From the NCBI GenBank assembly GCA_002633005.1, contig NMRA01000010.1:1870352-1934351 (forward strand): a stretch of DNA of 64,000 nucleotides, written 5' to 3'. The position numbers were made by a program, and so were the translations under genes. Below the pieces are notes generated by a model. That model ran no database searches and was not told the DNA's origin. It saw only the letters and a program-made list of their open reading frames with translations. Positions 60,157-64,000 of the stretch are shown here, piece after piece. Within the stretch, counting starts at the first letter, position 1, and each line of letters opens with the position of its first letter. The stretch is from Phoronis australis. Its lineage: Eukaryota; Phoronida; Phoronidae.

Positions 60157-62720
60157 AGTTTTAAACCCAAAAGCATCACGGTTAAGAATTCAACACTCAC
60201 AGCATAGAATCATGTACATTCTGATCAGGTCAAATGCTCTCCACTCATTAACCAAACCCCCATTAAAGATGAGAAATGAAACCATTTCAGTGCTGTGATT
60301 AACACTCCTTTTATAAATCCTTGCCATTAAATGTGTCCTAGAGTGAGTCAGTCTATGGCGGCCTTCTGATCACAACATAACAGCAGTGACCCTTGATGTT
60401 GGTTATGAAGAACCGCCCAACCCTTTCAGATATGATCTCACAAAGGGGAAAGAATAGAATTAACATACCGTGTCGCTGTGTACACAAACAATCTACTGGA
60501 CAAAAAACAACCAATGGATCATTGTTGAACAGTGCAAAGGAGCTATATGCAGATTTATGGTGTATAATACTTGCTGATGGGTGATAAATTGGCGGTAAAA
60601 ACATGATCAATCAGAAATCTCTGGTTATAGCTGTGCAGTAAACAGAATGAAACATGACCTGGTCAATGAATGTATTAAGATTAGTTTGAATAGTGGTTTC
60701 ACACGTAAAATTATGACGTCTATGAATGTATCCAAGTTACTCAGGTCTAATTTTAGTGTTGGAAACACAGAGACAAAAGATGGCGAATGGTTTTAACAAA
60801 TGTACCAACACCTGTCTGTGTCTATACTAAATTCCAGACTATAAAACCAATTCACACACAAACGTCATAAATTATGACTAAGGTATATTGAAACTTCTCT
60901 TTAATCCCGAATGAGAAAATGTCTAATTTTAGAATACTTAACGACACCACCGACACCGATACGTTACTGAGTGCCAAAGGCTGATAACTGAAGACGCAGA
61001 ACAGATTTGTTCTTCATAACTTCTGACATTCAACACAGTAAACAATTTTTTCTGTGCGGCAAGGGGTTTGATGGATGACACATAAATGAAGATTACAGGG
61101 ATTTTAATATTACAAAAGACAACCTGCCAAGGTCAAAATGGTCAAGCCCAGTTATGTATTTTCAGGTGGTAGAAAGAAAGTTCATAGCAAAACCCTCAGC
61201 CCGAATGTTTGACAACTAAACTACAATGCACTTTTTACTGTTAGTTTTACACTTAATAAGTCCTTAGCAAAAAATAACAGCCTCTCCCGCCTGTTAAGGG
61301 CTGGTACGTACTTATAACTGAAAACGTAACGGAAAAATGCACACTTAAGTTACATGCCTACATCAACAACTAATAATTACTGCCTATAGAGGAACAAATA
61401 GTCAATAGTTCAATGCAATAAAGAATGCGTAAATGAAAAATAATCATTACCCAGAACCAGGAGGCTAGTAGATTTTCCCTTCAGATAAACAAACTCTTTT
61501 GTTTGTATCTCAACTCTCTGCTTTAAAGAACCAGTTATGTAACACAACTAAATGCACAATACCTTGAATGGTACAAACTATTTTATGGTCATTCACCAGT
61601 GAAGTGCGGCTCGAAAAGCCAGCTGAGAATAGTCAAAGGCCTTGTGACTCAATTGATTTTTATATCGCAGTCTAACTCAGGCAGCCAGTACTAACTGACC
61701 TGAGTTGGAAACCAGCACGTCTGCTCAATATACCTGGCAGGTAATGCGACAAGAAACTACGTGGATGGTTCGGGTCGTTAATAGGTTACTTACCTCTGAG
61801 AAAAACAACCAAAGAATCGATTGTCTAGTTACTTTACTAGGACAGACAGTTGTTTACTCAAAGATAGCTTCAGACGATAAATTCACAAAAACATCAATTG
61901 CACAAAACTCAGAGCTTACCTTGTTCATGAGCTGAAATTGAAAAATGTTTATTCAAAACTAAAGGCCCATATTGTCCCTGGTATATACATTTATGGCTTG
62001 CAATTCATAAAAGGAACAACCACAACTGAGCAGGATCACACCAAACTAAAGGAAGTTCACCGATTGCTTCTAGGACCCTAGATTTACCAAGAAAAACAAT
62101 CGTTTTATACTACAATTGCATTGCTATAAATCAATGTGCTGATATACAAGTAAGAACTTTGTATTAGTTATATCAATTGTTTCAGTCCGAAAAGAGGGAT
62201 TTTCACTTGACCTCTTTATCACCATATTTTGCTCCGAGCAATGTAGCTAAGATGTTTTTAGGTATGTTTTGACAAAAGCAGTGCTGCGGTTCCAACAACA
62301 GGAAAAAAATGAAACTAACTTGACAAATGTTAGTCACACAAAGATCAATCCCCTTCATAAACCTTAGTATGCAAACTGTGTGGTTGTAAAATCAAGTAGT
62401 GGCAGTCTGTGTACGACCTTTGACAATATGCACCCCTAGCCATTTAAAAAAGCCGAATGAAGGAACACTTTGCCCCCAAAATTTCCAATTTTCATTTTTA
62501 AATGTCTATGCTCTGATTAATGTTCACAAAACAAGCAGAAGACAAATCTGGTTGATGGAAAAACTGGGTAAAATCATTGGTGGATCTAGGGTGGCTGAAT
62601 GGGGGGGCAACAATAATTATTGAAAGAAAATGTTCATGTGGACCCTAAAAATGGCGTGCCAACAGTGTGTTTGATTGTGTCCATAAAACGCTTTACCACT
62701 CTTGAATAATCCATCTATGG
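60157..62720. other. AT-rich DNA without recognised features
   Basis: No coding exon, RNA gene or clear repeat is seen. The ORFs are short and unsupported by splice signals in frame with a known protein. Confidence 0.5.
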
Positions 62721-63305
62721 CAGCGCTCGATGCTTAGCTAAAAACCAAGTCGCATTTGGCAACCTGGCAAACGAAATCGGATGTCGCCAAAACTGAAAAT
62801 CTCAGGCACCTAGATTTCCTATCTGGACGTAAAGGTTCGTCACCCAAAAAGAAAAAAGGAATGGCTGTAGTAACATCCGTTCCCTTGTGCTCCTCCAATT
62901 TCCCCCGAAAATCCCCAAATGTAGATGTACCTTCATTTTCTAATTCAATTACTCCCATCGACAAAGAAACATAGAACGCAGATTGAAGGCACGAATTTTA
63001 CCAATCTTGCCTGGTTTTTGCCAACCTTTCAGACTTCTGTCTGTTTACTTCCTTTTGTAATATAACGCGGTGGCAAATGAGCTGATTTCACCAATTAAAT
63101 GGAACAATTGTGAATCAAAGGCAATAAATCTAGGAAAACCGTTAGCAATTCAAAGTTTGGAAGCCAACACAAACGTTGAAATGAATTTAGAAGGAATTTT
63201 TGTCTGACTTTGATACTCTTACACTGGCAACTTGGAATTTTCTCAGGTCACCAAACACAATCTGAGGTCCCATTGGCGACCTCCAGGTTGCCAAATCAAG
63301 CGCTG
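62721..63305. mobile_element. candidate DNA-transposon relic with CAGCGCTYGAT ends
   Basis: The left end CAGCGCTCGATG...ATTTGGCAACCTGG and the complement of the right end (CAGCGCTTGATTTGGCAACC) form inverted repeats, with a 21-base insertion in the left one. TATG occurs on both sides (62716-62719 and 63306-63309). It contains a 72-codon plus-strand ORF (62756-62974) with a basic PKKKKG stretch but no domain I can name. Confidence 0.55.
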
Positions 63306-63450
63306 TATGAAAATAAGTAATACATCAGCTGCATAAATGTGACACTACCATAAGGCGGAAAGCTTAAATAGTAAATCAGGCTGTGTGTACTCCAGCAGTG
63401 GCATTCCAATTTGTTACTCTTCACAGAAAACCAGTATGAGAACCCAAGGC

Positions 63451-63518
63451 TCCGGTCACTGAACAAGAGGCTCTGAGCCTCAGGTCACTGAACAATAGGT
63501 TCTTGTCACTGGACAACA
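63451..63518. repeat. short tandem repeat around GGTCACTGAACAA
   Basis: Three imperfect units of GGTCACTGAACAAGAGGCTC type follow one another. The remaining 480 bases to the window end show nothing recognisable. Confidence 0.7.
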
Positions 63519-64000
63519 CAAAACATTAGAAACTCTCAGAGCCAGCAGTTGTTAATGGGTGAGTGACTCTCAAAGGCAACCTCCTCTTAACCAACTCAAG
63601 ACAATTCCGTCACTGTAATCCAGCTTCAGAAGTTCTTGAAGCCCACACAGCCTTTGAAAACCAAGTTCATCCACAATTTCAAAAATAGAGCATCCAAAAT
63701 GTGTTTCTCTATATCTCACGACCTTTATGGCCAATAACGCATGACAGCGTTGTTATGACTTCAAGTCAAATTGCTGTAATAGTGTAGTATTACTCTGGAG
63801 ACATGGTTCAGGAGAAAGGTTTTTCCTATCTTATTACATCATTCTAAACCAACTTTTTTATTTTCGTTAGGCGAATGAGCTCCCACAGTTAAGACACACA
63901 TGCTTACTGGTTTACTTAATTGAGTGCCCCAATATCAGGGTGTCTAAATTTGGGCCAGGGAGTAAAAATGAGGAGTCGAGGACCCTCTAGAAGGCCTAGG

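Overview
This is a piece of an animal nuclear genome. It carries three intron-rich genes that I recognise by protein similarity, with GT-AG introns, AT-rich non-coding DNA and many short inverted-repeat transposon relics. The gene complement (a cilium gene, wolframin and a long PDZ-PH-RhoGAP protein), the introns of hundreds of bases to a few kilobases, and MITEs with CAGTGGCGGATCC-like ends suggest a marine invertebrate, for example an ambulacrarian, cephalochordate, lophotrochozoan or cnidarian. The phylum cannot be fixed from the sequence alone.

Layout. (1) 1-10036, plus strand: the 3' part of a CFAP69 gene, whose product is an armadillo-like protein of the ciliary central apparatus. Fifteen coding exons (743 codons) chain in frame to a stop at 10036, and a 39-nt candidate microexon lies between two of them. 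(2) 11294-17540, minus strand: a complete WFS1 (wolframin) gene of four coding exons, predicted 863 aa, tail-to-tail with CFAP69. (3) 17541-28630: intergenic DNA packed with mobile-element relics: a 433-bp element with perfect 24-bp inverted ends and TA flanks, two copies of an element with long inverted ends in opposite orientation, a 146-bp MITE with an 8-bp target duplication, several copies of a CATGCGCGCACC-ended MITE, a GC-rich dimeric repeat and a degenerate minisatellite. It also holds a decayed copy of one CFAP69 exon with its flanking introns, split by nested transposons. (4) 28631-49745 and beyond, minus strand: most of an ARHGAP21/23-type RhoGAP gene. Sixteen coding exons give about 2070 codons, running from the last part of the PDZ domain through PH and RhoGAP domains to a long disordered tail. 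(5) 49746-64000: no exon recognised. It is most likely the long 5' intron or upstream region of the RhoGAP gene. It contains a 1.2-kb direct duplication joined at a single N, which looks like an assembly artefact, and another inverted-repeat element.

The three genes have no evident shared pathway; they are neighbours rather than a functional cluster. All exon boundaries were set by hand from GT-AG sites, reading-frame continuity and recalled family similarity. No transcript or database evidence was available. I found no rRNA, no intact tRNA gene, no CRISPR array and no new multi-gene system. The most notable observations are the transposon-split CFAP69 exon copy, a 33-bp in-frame duplication that creates two acceptors inside the RhoGAP domain, a nearly perfect intronic hairpin, and the probable false duplication.
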